Below are positions 1 to 11,391 of a DNA stretch of 64,000 nt, piece after piece (positions within the stretch are counted from its first letter, which is position 1; the number at the start of each line of letters is the position of its first letter). The translations under genes were made by a program, and so were the position numbers. The DNA lies in assembly GCA_000733355.1 (NCBI GenBank), contig JNVV01000009.1, forward strand, positions 1,069,605-1,133,604, written 5' to 3'. The DNA comes from Falciphora oryzae. Taxonomy: Eukaryota; Ascomycota; Sordariomycetes; Magnaporthales; Magnaporthaceae. A model generated the notes under the pieces. It saw nothing but the letters and a program-made list of their open reading frames with translations. It did no database searches and was not told the DNA's origin.

Positions 1-416
1 TGTATATTGCATTAGGCGGCCGTTATCCCGTTTGGCCCGGCGCTCGTTACGTTACGGTTGCCTTTAAATTTTTGTCGCGTTATTGATAGCATTTAGGAAT
101 TTGGACGCGGTGTAATTAGGCCTTTTGTATGGGGTGTGGCGGTATGGTTTTCGTCGCGAGGCTGCAGTAAAGGGCACATTTTCCTGCCGGTTTGGGGTTA
201 AGGGTTTTATCGGCGTGCCGAGAACCACAATCTCGTCCGCTATGCGCTCTGCCGGGACGTCGCCCATATCTTCGTCCTCTTGTTAATTAGGGGAGAGCGG
301 ACGGGATTCCGTATATTCCAGTGGGTATGGTCGTATGTGCTTGTTTCGCTATCACGCCTTCCGTTATGTACAAGTGTTATAGAAACGCTCACAGTAAGAA
401 GGAGATGGAGTTATAG
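1..416. other. AT/GC-mixed intergenic sequence, nothing recognised
   Basis: I see no coding region, tandem repeat or transposon terminus here. The only nearby recognisable object is the 5S fragment that follows. Confidence 0.5.
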
Positions 417-430
417 CAAAAAGAAAAAGC

Positions 431-480
431 AGAACATATAACACCGAGGATTCCCCAGTGGTCACCCACCTGAGTACTAG
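431..480 (-). rRNA. 5S rRNA 3'-half fragment
   Basis: Read on the minus strand, the stretch contains TAGTACTCAGGTGGGTGACC followed by a GGGAATCC core and a TGTTATATGTTCT end. This is the conserved 3' half of eukaryotic 5S rRNA, including the internal box C promoter region, and it is followed by T-rich runs (417-430) resembling a Pol III terminator. The 5' half is missing: at about 480 the sequence switches into a repeat that recurs near 55.2 kb. It is therefore a truncated, probably non-functional copy. Dispersed 5S genes and pseudogenes are normal in filamentous ascomycetes. Confidence 0.6.
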
Positions 481-483
481 TTC

Positions 484-610
484 GGCCCTTATATGTTTTG
501 GTTTGTAGAAGTTTTGGGAGAAAATGGGATTACAGGCGTTCAGAAACGGACGCCTTTGATTCCATTTGCTCCCGCCTCGCCGTCCCACGAACGTATCTCT
601 GCCGCCACCC
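484..610. repeat. Dispersed repeat shared with 55213-55345
   Basis: About 130 bp shared with 55.2 kb: both copies contain GCCCT.ATATGTTTT, then GGGAGAAAA, then AACGGACGCCTTT, then a region ending near GCGTATCT. In this copy it abuts the 5S rRNA fragment. No terminal repeats are evident. It may be a short non-autonomous element or the end of a larger one. Confidence 0.45.
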
Positions 611-954
611 CTGCACACAATTAAGTGTTAGCCAAAGATGCATAACTAGCCCTCCTTGGCGATTTTATCTTATCCAATAGGATTACCAGAGTGGCTTAGT
701 TTGTATTTCCACCTAATAAGCGCGCATCCTTTATCAGACTTAAAATGGCCCTTATCCATCCATTCGCACGATGCTGTTCAACTGAGTGAGCTGAGTTGAC
801 CCTTTCTGTTACAACCGTGGTGTGCCGGTAAGGCAGAACGGAGAAGAAAATAGGGCAAACGTTGGTAGGCCTCGCTTACGCCGTAGATACTCTGATTTAC
901 CGCACCTCGTACGTGGTGAACAACGATCGTTCTGATCTGTAGGCTTGTAACCGT

Positions 955-1050
955 NNNNNNNNNNNNNNNNNNNNNNNNNNNNNNNNNNNNNNNNNNNNNN
1001 NNNNNNNNNNNNNNNNNNNNNNNNNNNNNNNNNNNNNNNNNNNNNNNNNN
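955..1050. other. Assembly gap (96 N)
   Basis: Run of N. Any translation across it is meaningless. The sequence on each side (611-954 and 1051-1264) shows nothing I recognise. Confidence 1.
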
Positions 1051-1264
1051 ATACAGAGATGCCCCTGATGCACGGGCCAAGTGCCCCGTGACAAAGGCAC
1101 GACCCGATCCAAAGCTCGTCGGCGCTCGGGATCACCGATCCCGTGCTCCGCCTGCGCCCCAGTGCCTCCCGGATACCCGTGCACCGATTTGAACCAACAG
1201 CAAAGGACCCCTATAGTTGGGAATAAGGGTTACTTGAACGCACGGGCTAAGCGGCAAGGGCCGC

Positions 1265-1640
1265 GAATAAGATAGAGGATTTGATCTCGATGATCTCGAA
1301 GAGATCACCGTAATCATAATCGATTTATGTGATTACGACAAGATCAAGTTGATCACTAAGACTGGGAGGATATCCAACATATCCTTAAGGACTGGGACAC
1401 AAGTATAAGAACGGCAAGGCCCTCCCTGTAATAAATAGCATTTCTCTTGATCATCTTTAGTGATCAATTTAAGTAATCCAAGCACCTTTGGTATTCGCGA
1501 CAGAACGACCACATTCAAGCAATACGTGACGATAGAGCGATAACGAGAGTACTGCCCAAAGATCCCCCTACTTACCTTCTATAACACAAACCCCAGGTTC
1601 TGTACCTATCCCTTTTTGGCGCGGTAGGAAGCGGAATCGT
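1265..1640. repeat. Degenerate LTR, family A
   Basis: Matches the solo LTR at 8944-9428: shared blocks include GATCTCG.TGATCT, TATAAGAA near 1405, GATCATCTTTAGTGATCAAT, AAGTAATCCAAGCACC, GAGTACTGCCCA and GGAAGCGGAATCGT at the end. The 5' terminus cannot be placed and no target duplication is visible, so this is an older or truncated copy. It also shares the segment AATCCAAGCACCTTTGGTAT with the copy at 21.3-21.4 kb. Confidence 0.55.
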
Positions 1641-1717
1641 TAAATTGCACCGCTATTGTTACTGCTTCGCCACACCGGGCTACTTCTATTTAGTACAAGA
1701 ATCAAAGGCCAGACTGT

Positions 1718-4700
1718 CTACCTAGCACAAGAACCAAAAGCCGACTGGCATCCCGTGCCGCAGTACGCACTCGTGCTCCCACACCACCCCCACTCGGAAC
1801 AGCAGTCTCCAAATGCAGATCCGGCGCACGTCGCCCTGTCGGCGCTGTTGGAGCTGCACGCCCCGTCAAGGGAGACGCGTGGGCCACAGGACCCGAATCC
1901 GGCCTGGCACCCGGGGGCGCCGCAGTGATCGCCCGTGTTTCCGCACCATCCCCACTCGGAGCAGCAGTCTCCAAACCCAGACCCGGCGCAGGTGCGCCCG
2001 TTGTCGCCGCACTGGCCGTCGGTGCTGGCCGGTAGGCCGCCACTACCGCCCGCACCACCGCCGCAGTTGCCGTACGCGCGATCGCACGTTTCGGGGGCGC
2101 AGTACAGCGGGCCGGACCCACACTGGCCGTCCCAGTTGCAGCAGTCGCCAAAGGTCGAGCCCGCGCAGGTTGCGCCGATGAAGCTGTTAAAGCCGCAGCT
2201 GCCGTCCTGCGAGACGGGCGCCTTGTCGGGGACCGGGTCGCACCGACCGTACTCCGCGTCGCAGATTAGGTGGCCGCAGTTGGAGGGCGCGGAGCCGCAC
2301 CAGCCCCAAATGGAGCAGCAGTCGCCAAAGGGCGTCCCGGCGCACGTCTTGCCGCTAGCGTCGGGGCCGCAGGTGCCGTCGGTCGAGGACTCGGGGTTTG
2401 GCAAAGGAGGGGCCGAAGACGCAGTCGTCGGGGTCGCGGTCGGGGTCGACGGGGTCGAGGACGCCGAGGGCCCGGGCGCCCCCACGGACCCCAGGACGAT
2501 TTCCGTCATATACGTCGACCTGGACACGGACTCGTACATGGACGTGAATATGACCGTGTTGCCGGGCCCCCACGGCTCGGGCGTGTAGGTCGCGTTTGCC
2601 AGCGTAATAGTCGAACCATTGACCACGGTGGTGAAGCTCGGGAGACTGGGCGCGGCGCTGGTCGTCATCGTCTGGCGCTTGTCACGCGGCGCTGGGCGAC
2701 GGCCATGATCGTTTGTTCCCTGGTCATTGGCGTCCAGGGCAAAAAACTCGGTGCCAGACTGCCTCTTGGCCTTCCACGGAGTCCAACCCTGCGGGCTCCC
2801 GAAGATATTCCTATGGCCGAGAAACTTGCACTGTACCTTTGGGCCTCCGGCAGCCACAATGGCCCTTTCGACACACCCATCGGAGATGAAAAAGGGCAAG
2901 TTGAACCGCACATCCGCCGCTTCGACCGAGCCGGGCCACGGTTTCCAGTTCCACCCCGTTAGCGCGCCACACCCCCGCTCCTCCGACTCCAGGCGCCTGC
3001 TCGCGTCGTTGACCCAGCCTACAATGCCTACGGAGAAGGTGTAATAGATGGCATCCTGAATTATGTATTCGCAAGAGGCGTCCGCCCTGGTGGGTATCAC
3101 CACGGCCGTGGTAGTGGTCGACTGGACGGTCGTGGTGGTGGTGGCGATGACGGTCACGGTCTCGGTCAGGCCGTACTCTGTCAGGGTGAAGCCGGAGCCG
3201 TCGTAGCCGGGGGGGTTGGTCGGGAAAAAGGCCATGGGGATCGTCCGGCCGCCGACGACGGTTATGTCGGCTGCTGCCTCGGCCGAGGCGGCGAAGACGT
3301 CATCTGGGTTCAGGGTGCATTGGGGGGAGCCCGGCGTCGTGGTGTACTTTGTGTCTTGACCGTTGCAGGCGGTGCTCGTCACGCACTGGGTCTCGGTTGC
3401 CCGCGTGGACGCCGTCATGTACCACGCACTGTAGCTCGTGATAAGGTACGTGCAGGCCGACGCGGTCACAGGCCTCTCGCAGCTGTTGGAGACGTCGCCG
3501 CCGCCGGGACCCTGAGTGTTGCCGCACCCGCCGGGAACGAGACAACCCGGGCCGCCGCAGGAACCCAGGGGGCAGGGAGCCGAGCAGCCAAGCGGGCCGC
3601 AGCCTCCGCCGCAGCCGAAGATACCGCAACCGCCGTCGCAGCCAAACGTACCGCAGCCGGGGGCACAGCCAAAGGCGCTACAGTCGCGCGTACCGCATCC
3701 TGAGCCAGTGCACCCTTCGGCCGAGGGAACGCGGGTCGGCAGGACGGTTACGGGTGGCAGCGGGGTCGGCGGGTCGGGATAGTCGACCGAGAAGGTTGGC
3801 TGGGGTTGAATGGTGACGGGGAAAGGTTCCGAGCGGAATGTGACCGGGGGGATGATGATCAGGGGCACTAGTGTGTCGGTGGAAGTGGTTGGCGTCGGCG
3901 TCGTGGCGGGCAAGGTGGCGTGGTTCGGGGGCAGGGTGTAGACGAATGCGGACGGGGTGACGCTCTGGACAGGGTTGATCTTGGCGCGTGCCGTGTCGGT
4001 CGGCTGCAGCGTTACGGGGTGGAGAGAGACGGCGGTGATGGTGAAGGCTGGGATGGGAATCGTCCTCGTTACGACGTAGACGCCGCCGGCTCCAGACGAC
4101 AGGAGCGTTGTTGTTAGGGGCGGCCATGTCGACACGGTATGGGGCGCAGGGAGGGGCAAGGGCGGCAAGGCGATAATGCAGGGAGGCTCACAGCCCACCT
4201 GCGGCTCAGGCGAAGACCAGATGCTGGGCGGCGGGTACACAATGTTGGCCGAGGCGCCGCCGACTCCGGCGCTGTCGCCGCTAAAGTCCTGCAGGTCGAT
4301 TGCCCAGTCGACGATTCCTCCAAAGCCGAAGGTCTGGTACACCAACCTACGGTCTGCCTTGAGCTTGTCGTCCATGAATGCGGCCCATTGCGTATCATCG
4401 TAGACGGCAATGTCGGACTGGCTGTCGGCGTCGAAATAGTACGAATACGACGAGATGGGCAGGAGAGCTCCGCTCTCAGACTTCCAAGTGCCCCTGCCCG
4501 AGAGGATAGCCTTGATTTCGGCATTGGCGACGTATCCAGCCGTGCCCGTGCATGGGCCGGGATACGCCCCGGATGCTCCGCCCGTATAGGTGCACATGGG
4601 GCCGGTACAGCCCGGCGTCGTCATCTGAAACGACCTCCCGTAGCTGGACACGCCGACGGCGATCTTGCTGGCCGGCACGCCCGCCTTGGTGATCATGGAC

Positions 4701-7303
4701 AAGGCCGTGAGGGTCTCGGTGATGTTAACGTGAGAGCGTAGACAGTTGCCGGCCGGGCAGCCGTCGGTGGCCCACTATCCGCCCGGACCGCAAGTTAAGT
4801 TAGCTATGTAATAGATACCGAATATTAAAGGCCCTAAAACGGCTGAAGGTCCGGTTTTAAACCTTACCTGATTACTATAGTCCCATTGTCCATGGAGATC
4901 GTACGTCATGTAAACAATGTAGTCGGCCAGGGCCGCCATCTCCTTGAGGTGGTAGCCGCGGAGGTACCAAAAGGAGGCCGGGGCGCAAAAGGAGACCGAC
5001 TTGGACGCAGGCACTGCGGCTCGGAGCTTTCGGAAAAAGGTGAGGTAGTTGGCCGCATCCTCGGCCGTGCCAGCGGGGATTCCGGGTATGTCTGGCGCGG
5101 CGGGGTCTAATGGTACAAAAAGAGTGAGTTGGTACGTGAGCGAGTACTGAGAGTACCGAGTGCTAATACAAGAGGCACGACAAGAGAGAGGTTTCTGCTT
5201 ACATTCCCAGTCGATATCGATGCCGTCCAGGTTATGCTGCTCCACAAAGGACGCTACATTGGCGACAAAGGTATCCTGGTTGCCCGGCTTGACGGCGTCC
5301 CGAAAGATGAAGTAGGTCGCCAGCTCGGCCGAGAAGCTCCAACCGCCCAGTGACAGGATCTTCTTGGGCCCGGTCAACTCCAGGAACAGCTTCCACTGGA
5401 CATCGATGTGACTGACGTCGATGGCGTAGCTCGTCGTAACGTGGCCAAAGGCCAGGTGAATGTGGGTATACGGCGTCAGGTCCATGGAAGATATCTTCTT
5501 GTTCAAGCATGGCCGATCCAGATTGTAGGCCTCAAAGTAGCCTATGCTCATGCTCCGGGCTGGAGGCGGCCCAATGACAATGTTTGTTCCACAGTTTGAA
5601 ATGCAGCCGTTCTCTCCCGGGGCTGCTGTTCCAGGCGCACCTGTCGAGGACCGCGAAATGGTGCAGAACTCCTTGGTGGTTCCGCATTGGCCGTGCCTGT
5701 TCTGTTTGAGTGACAGAAGCTGAGGTTAGTACTTGCTCGCACTTGGTTGGGCGCCTAGGCGGTATCAGGTAGCCCGGACAGGTGGTACAGGGGAACATAC
5801 ACAACAAGCATTGAGAGGACACTGATTCAGGCTGGCCAAGTCAACACCCGGTCCGGGCTGGGCAGTTCCGGGCTTCTGCGGGCCACACACAGCATTGGCA
5901 ATGGGCGCTGGCATCGGAGGCGACCCGGTGCTCAGGCAAATGTTCTGGAGCGCCTGAAGGCCCAGGCAGCCCATCCATCCCCAAGTCCGAGTGTTGAAGC
6001 TCTCAAGCTCGACGACGGTCAGATCGTTAGACGCTGCAATCGAGGAGCATGTCTTACCGCCATCGACAAAGTACGAAAAACAGGTCCCGTCCGCGTTCTG
6101 CCGCGGGCGGACGCTGGGTATCGTCCCGGCCGAGCAACACACCCGCTGGCCCTCCTGCAGGGTCGAACACAGGGCGCTGCTTGGGTTGTACTCGGTGAAG
6201 GTCGCGGGCAGGATGCCACACTTGGCCGCCAGGAGTTCGCACGTGTCCCCGGAGACGACCTGCCTGGTCACGCAGTCGGCTCGCCGGGTCAACGTGCTCG
6301 ACGAGTTGCGGAGGGTGAACGGCGTCGTCGTGTTTCCAGCAGCAGCAGTGGCGGCAGCGAGATTGGGGATCTCCAACGTAACTTCCTGCCACGTCTCCGT
6401 CTTGTCGTGGGACGTGACGCATTTGCCCGACGCCCAAGCGGCGACGGCATCCTGCACGAGTCCCACATCGCGGCTTCCGCTCGCCGCAATGCCAAAGCTG
6501 TATTCAGAACTCCTCCCGCCGTCTTTGGAAGCACATAGCTGCACGACCACGCTGCCGGAGAAGCCGGTACTCTTCATCTTGGCCATGAACTGCGGAAACA
6601 CCTCTGCCGCCATGTCCCGGACCCGGGCTCCCGCGAAGAGGCCAACGGCGACCGATTTGGAGTATGCGAACAAGGTAGTGGCGGTGGGCATGTCGCTAGT
6701 GTCGGTGTTGTCGTGGCTGGCGCAGTTGGACTTGGACAGCAGGGCGGCGGCGAGCTGGTTGGACGCGGCTTCGAAATCTTCCCATGTTGCCGGCGTGGCG
6801 GTCTCATTGAAAGCCAGCTGCAATGTCTCTTGAACCTGGGTCAGGCTGCCCTCCTTTGCCTTGGGCAGACACGAGACTTGCCTAGCTGGTTCCTTGGCCG
6901 TGAGACTGGCAGTGCAGGCGCGAATGGTTTCGTCGTTGCGCAGCGAGTTGAAGAGACTGAAGCCCAGCAGCATGGTCTCGTTGCACATGGACAACCGACC
7001 CAGTCGTGAGTACAGAGTCCAGTTGCCCGGGTTCAACCCAGAGTCACTGCATCCAGCAGGGCAGGGACTCAGCGCCAGCTGGACGAGTTCCGGTGCAAGG
7101 AGGTCGTTGTTATCTAGATCTTCGCCCAGGGCTGCTGCTGCTGGCACGGCAATCATGGTCTCGACTGGATGCGCCGCCAGGTATGAGATCATCTTGTCCG
7201 AGAGGCCCTCCATCGCCGTGGCCTGATGGGACAGCATCATCGCTATGATCGCTGCTGCCCCCGCAGCCTTGGCCGGGATGGCCGGCCGTGGTAAGAACCA
7301 CAT
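1718..7303 (-). CDS. GH18 chitinase with LysM and CBM18 domains (class V subgroup C, killer-toxin alpha-like)
   Basis: Four exons: 7303-5801, 5701-5203, 5106-4868 and 4774-1718. All introns are GT-AG (99, 96 and 93 bp) and phases agree, giving about 1,765 aa. Order: signal-like N-terminus with hydrophobic segment (residues 10-30), a long Cys-containing region, two LysM domains (about 344-391 and 402-457), a CBM18 motif split by intron 1 (NQCPLNACC then GQCGTT), a GH18 domain from about 552 with catalytic DGIDIDWE (Glu about 667) followed by YP across intron 2, Thr/Pro-rich linkers, a Gly/Cys repeat tract (about 1095-1175) and four C-terminal CBM18 repeats (SEWGWCG-type cores). It should be a secreted or wall-bound chitin hydrolase. 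The family resembles the yeast zymocin alpha subunit and is linked to interfungal antagonism or wall remodelling. No Hce2-type partner gene is adjacent. The frame is intact. Confidence 0.9.
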
Positions 7304-7700
7304 TTTCGTATGTGTGAAAAGAGAATATAGGGCGCTAGCCTGTAATGTTCTCGGGAGAATGAGAAAAAAGACTTGAAATAAGCCTGCTTATTGGTGAAAG
7401 AAAGTAAAGGTGTGGCCAGCCTTAGGCTTGGGTACGGAAAAATGACAAGAAGATGGAAAGAGAAGCTTTAATTGGAATCGACTCATCATGGTGTCGAAAC
7501 TTGGGGCCCGTTTCCTTACACCCTCTCTGCCTTCTGCCTCCTTTTTTGCTCTATCGTCGTGTGTCCATTAGTACTACCTCGTGTAATACGTGACCCTTTG
7601 AAGCAGGGACTGATATGATCAATCGAAACCCCAAGTACAGAGTAAGCAGAACTGCACGCTTTGACAAACTTGGCGGTCCCGCTAATTCGAACTTGTTCCT
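7304..7700. promoter_or_regulatory. Upstream region of the chitinase gene
   Basis: About 400 bp between the chitinase start codon and a solo LTR. It should hold the chitinase promoter. I see no clear TATA box; purine-rich runs lie around 7360-7470. The LTR sits at roughly -400 and could influence expression. Confidence 0.35.
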
Positions 7701-8068
7701 TGCAACACCCCGGCCGGCGTGTCCCGCCGTGGGGCCGGTTCCTCCCGCCCTGTCAGGTAACTCCACACCTAACAGTGGTCAAAGTCCTGAAGGATTCTAT
7801 TGACAGCACATATCATGTCACGACCAGGGTATTAGCCGAACTTCCCGAGTGGAGGATGGAGGGACATGGTCTGTTAAGAGCGAGCCTCCTGGTGTCCTTG
7901 GAGAAGGGGATAGGAGGGCAAGCTATCGTTTTTTGTTTTGCTTCTTGTCTAAAAGTTGGATCTCAGTTTTGATATTGTCGTATCGCCGAATTGACGCAGT
8001 GTGCCCAGAACCTCCGAGGTCTCCCCGTGAGACCCCTTCTTAGCGCTTAGCAGTGCACGACCGTTACA
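7701..8068. repeat. Solo LTR, family C
   Basis: Begins TGCAACACCCC and ends CCGTTACA. It shares with copies at 18.7, 21.5 and 54.6 kb the blocks GCGAGCCT, GGCAAGCTA.CGTTT and GAACCTC.GAG.TCTCC. Flanking 5-mers TTCCT / TTCTT differ by one base, consistent with an aged target-site duplication. Confidence 0.65.
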
Positions 8069-8943
8069 TTCTTCCGGCGATCTGGCGAAGCTGTAACGAT
8101 TCCGCTTTCCTACCACGCCAAATGGGGATAGGCACAGAACGCCAGGGGTTTGTGCTCTGAGGGTAAGTAGGGGGATATCTGTGATATGTTGCTATTGGTG
8201 ATATCACAGCTATCGCCTGGATGTCACATGGCGGTTCTCCTTTCTTATTGCCTAAGGTTTCCAATTCTTCCCGAGTGGGGTTGTCTCCGTGTTCCATTCT
8301 GCTCTATTTTTGGCAGGTCGGGGTGGCGGTCGTAACAGAAGCCCGGCATAATTATGTACGGAAAAATTTCGTACGGGATGCCCGCGCGCCATAATCTAAT
8401 ATTTTATTCCTTTCAAGTGAATTTGCTCTGGAAGGCGAGCAATCTAGGTGATTTGCCTACTGAGCTAGTAAGTCTACAACGTATGTCTTCTAAATTCCAA
8501 GTACGTCTCAAAACTCCACCCAGATTCAGGTCCTTGTCTTGGAGCATCTCATTTGCGGAATTTCCCTTCTCCCCACAAATGTACTGACGGAATTCAATCC
8601 TATTCGGTCCCTATCTAATAATCATGCGTGCTTGCTACCATCCACTCCAAGCGCAATCCACTATCCATGTTAGGGTCTAGGACCCGTTGTGAAGGATCCG
8701 GCTTAACCCGGATCTGGCATCGCCGCTCGGAATTCGCCACCTCGCGCGTGGCTGCGGCAACGGTGCAAGGATCTCGATCCCCTTTTCAAAAGCCCAATTC
8801 TCCGTCCGCCTTTTGGATCCTTCTTTCCCTTCCTTTTTTCCCTATAGAAAATAGATTCCTTTTGGTCATACCTGTGCGTATTGCATTTTGGCTTGAGCCT
8901 TTTACAATCCAGGCTGGAATTAGTAGGTATCCAGTCGGCCAGT
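8069..8943. other. Intergenic, nothing recognised
   Basis: No convincing coding sequence. Pyrimidine-rich tracts near 8800-8860. It separates two solo LTRs. Confidence 0.4.
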
Positions 8944-9428
8944 TGTTACGACCTTTGGGATACTGCCGCGGCAAGGCGGGAAGAAGAACAAAGGGGAAGA
9001 AACCCCGCAGCCAAGGCGGAGGCCAGTCCAGACGCATGGACCATGCATCACGGGCCAACTGATAAGATAACGAGGCCAGTGATCTCTTCAATCCGTCCGT
9101 CTTTCGACAGATCAAACAGATCAACGGAGAATTGATCTCGGTGATCTGTCAACGACGCGGCATATCACAAAGATCACTGAACAACGGGAAGCAAGCCCAG
9201 GTATAAGAAGGACCAATCTCTCCTCCTGTAATTAGTACTTCCATTGATAATCTTCAGTGATCAATCGAAGTTATCCAAGCACCAGACCGACCACAACCTA
9301 CCCTTCACGTGACTAAAGCGACATCGGGAGTACTGCCCAGTGCGATATCCCTCCCTACCTTCTGAGAACACTAACAAGCGAGCTCTGTGCCTATGCCCTT
9401 CTGGCGTATAGGAAGCGGAATCGTAACA
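8944..9428. repeat. Solo LTR, family A, with CCAGT target duplication
   Basis: Begins TGTTACGACC and ends GGAATCGTAACA, so the termini form a short inverted repeat TGTTA...TAACA. The 485-bp element is flanked on both sides by CCAGT (8939-8943 and 9429-9433), a perfect 5-bp target-site duplication as made by retroviral-type integrases. Contains TATAAGAAGG near 9201. Internal coding sequence is absent, as expected after LTR-LTR recombination. Confidence 0.85.
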
Positions 9429-9786
9429 CCAGTCCACAATTTATTTGTTATTGCTTGCTTGGCAGCAGACTCAATAACCACCTCCATCGACCTGTGTGGG
9501 TAGGTTATTAGAATGTAAGCACAATTGCTTTGCTCTTAATCTCTCTGCCCCTCCGTAATATCCGGGGTGATAAGTTTACCCATGTACCTGCAGTTGAACG
9601 ACCTTCTGTCCTCCCGTAAAGTTGGCAAAGTCGCTCTTATAACTATGCCTCGAGAAGTTAACCATTTGAATGTTCCCTTCTCTTATCTCCTTCTTCCCAT
9701 CCTTACGGCAGTCACTCCTTGGATCCTTTTCTTCATCTTCATCTCACCATAGTCCTTCGTTTTACTTGGTACCTAATACCCTCAGG

Positions 9787-10288
9787 ATGAAGTTCTGGAC
9801 CGTTTTAGCTCTTGCCGCCTTGGCTGCGGCCGTTCCATTCCGCAATGGCACCACCGGGCTACAGAAACGTAACGGGGCGCTGACGCATATTGGGTGGCGT
9901 CAGATGAACACGGTACGTGCCTCCCATGGACCTGTTTATCACGGAGACTGAGCTAACGGCGTCCCCGACTGCTTCTATGCGCATCTAGGGAGAAATGCAA
10001 GCCATCGAGGCGAATGACGGCAAAGCAGTACAGTCTACTGGGCACGGGGGCAGGCAGATCGGCTCGGGAGTCTACATAACCGCAGGGTTTCAAGAATTCC
10101 CCCAAGACGCAGACGACAAAGAACTCTGGGACTGCGCCGTCACCGTGGATGTCGCTACCTGGGACGGGCTGAAGAAGGCTTGGCTCCCAGAGTTCTTTGA
10201 GTTTCCCGAAGATCGTGAAAAGCAGGGGGATTCATGCAAAGCGCTTACCCTGTGGTATCCCCGAAACGGTAAGTCCTTTTACCCTTAA
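9787..10288 (+). CDS. Small secreted protein, possibly a truncated ADP-ribosyl-fold protein
   Basis: Exon 1 (9787-9912) encodes a signal peptide (MKFWTVLALAALAAAVP); a 76-bp GT-AG intron (9913-9988) precedes exon 2. The product continues with a segment holding GHGGRQIGSGVYIT and a Trp-rich block, ending at TAA 10288, about 135 aa. The Gly-rich turn followed by GVYIT resembles the fold core of ADP-ribosyltransferase-like secreted fungal proteins, but this is weak and I would not assign activity. A GTAAGT at 10269 just before the stop, and an ORF-like stretch around 10420-10490 (MYEILGADAMALIISWNPEA), suggest that the gene once continued downstream; the obvious splice does not keep frame. It may be intact and short, or decayed. 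Confidence 0.5.
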
Positions 10289-10412
10289 CCCTACCCTCTA
10301 CCCTACTTTCTACCCTACTTTCTACCCTACCCTCTATCCTACCCTCTACCTTACCATCTCCCCTACTCTATACCCTACCGTTTGCCCTATACCCTGCCCT
10401 ATCAGTGCTATA
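10269..10412 (+). repeat. Degenerate pyrimidine-rich minisatellite
   Basis: Imperfect 10-12 bp units such as CTACCCTACTTT and CTACCCTCTA repeated about ten times. It looks superficially telomeric but lacks regular CCCTAA units. It lies where an intron of the preceding secreted-protein gene would be expected. Confidence 0.6.
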
Positions 10413-10739
10413 CCCTTTATGTACGAAATACTGGGAGCTGACGCTATGGCCTTGATTATCAGCTGGAATCCGGAGGCGCTACCTGTCCCTCTTGGATGCT
10501 GCGGCTACACTCGACAACACCATCCTCATGTCCGTCATCAGGGGTTTTGCACCTATACGCCAGGCCTTGATCCCGCCGGCCGTTATTGCTACTGGCCAAG
10601 TCTTCATGAAGCAGTGTGCCCAGAGAAAGTCCCCAAACAGCCCAGTTCTAGGTAGCAAGATTGGGAACGCTGATTGGAACGTTGAGAGTCTGCTTGGCTG
10701 GGGGTTGGAGTCGAGCGCCTCAACAGTTGCCTGATGGCT

Positions 10740-11391
10740 ATGGGATTGTAGAGGAGGCCGCTTTGCTGGCCGCCTGGGCAGGCATGCGAGAAAGGCCGGA
10801 GTCGCTATCCAAGATAATGTATAATATACAATTTAGGCGGACAGTAAATCCTTTACCTTCTCCCTTGCCCTCTCGCAGGGCTACCCGGCAGGTTTTCAAC
10901 CATATACAAAGGACAGCTGGGTGATACACCAAGCCGGCCAACACAAAATCTCCGGCCACGGATGGCTGGCGCACCCTGCGGAAGTTTTCGACGGCGAGGC
11001 GGAAGGGGCCCGGATGGGCCTCCGCAAAGCCGTCCAGACCTTCCGTAACTGCACTTTCTACTTGTGCCTGGACAACACCTCGGCGGCTAACGGCTTTTTA
11101 AGCACGGTCCCGGACAGCTCACAAGGGGCCTTTAAAGAAGTCCATGATCTAATGGAAAAGCACCCGGTACACGTCCGCTGGTCTCCAGGGCATACGGGTA
11201 TCCCGGGGAACGAAAAGGCGTATACGAAAACAAAGTTGGGATCGGCTTTGCCGATACCCCAAAACCTCGAGCCAACGGTGGCCGGAGTTGAAGCTTTAGC
11301 CCGGAAATCAGCCCGGGACTCCCGCAACGCATGGTTTAACAGCAACCTTCTGGCACGATATATAGCCATTGGCCTACCGCCGGTACCATAA
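10740..11391 (+). mobile_element. 5'-truncated LINE fragment, RNase H end
   Basis: The clean part (10921-11391) encodes a retroelement RNase H: an EAEGA glutamate block, CLDNTSAANGF with the third acidic residue, and WSPGHTGIPGNEKAYT, where the usual Asp of NEKAD is Tyr. A C-terminal helical region follows. Upstream sequence is out of frame. The fragment is immediately followed by the start of a second LINE, so either one element inserted next to another or two copies lie head-to-tail. Confidence 0.7.

Noticed and set aside
778..1184. ORFs crossing the 955-1050 gap.
   Set aside because: They consist largely of N translated as X.
1170..1200. GATTTGAACC, which on the minus strand resembles a tRNA T-loop (GGTTCAAATC).
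   Set aside because: The flanking bases do not form a T-stem and I could not place an anticodon or acceptor stem.
1813..2962. Long plus-strand ORFs opposite the chitinase C-terminus.
   Set aside because: They are antisense to GC-rich CBM18 coding repeats and encode Arg/Pro-rich low-complexity sequence; the minus-strand reading has clear domains.
10280..10400. CCCTA-rich stretch as an interstitial telomere.
   Set aside because: Units are irregular (CTACCCTACTTT, CTACCCTCTA) with no run of CCCTAA.
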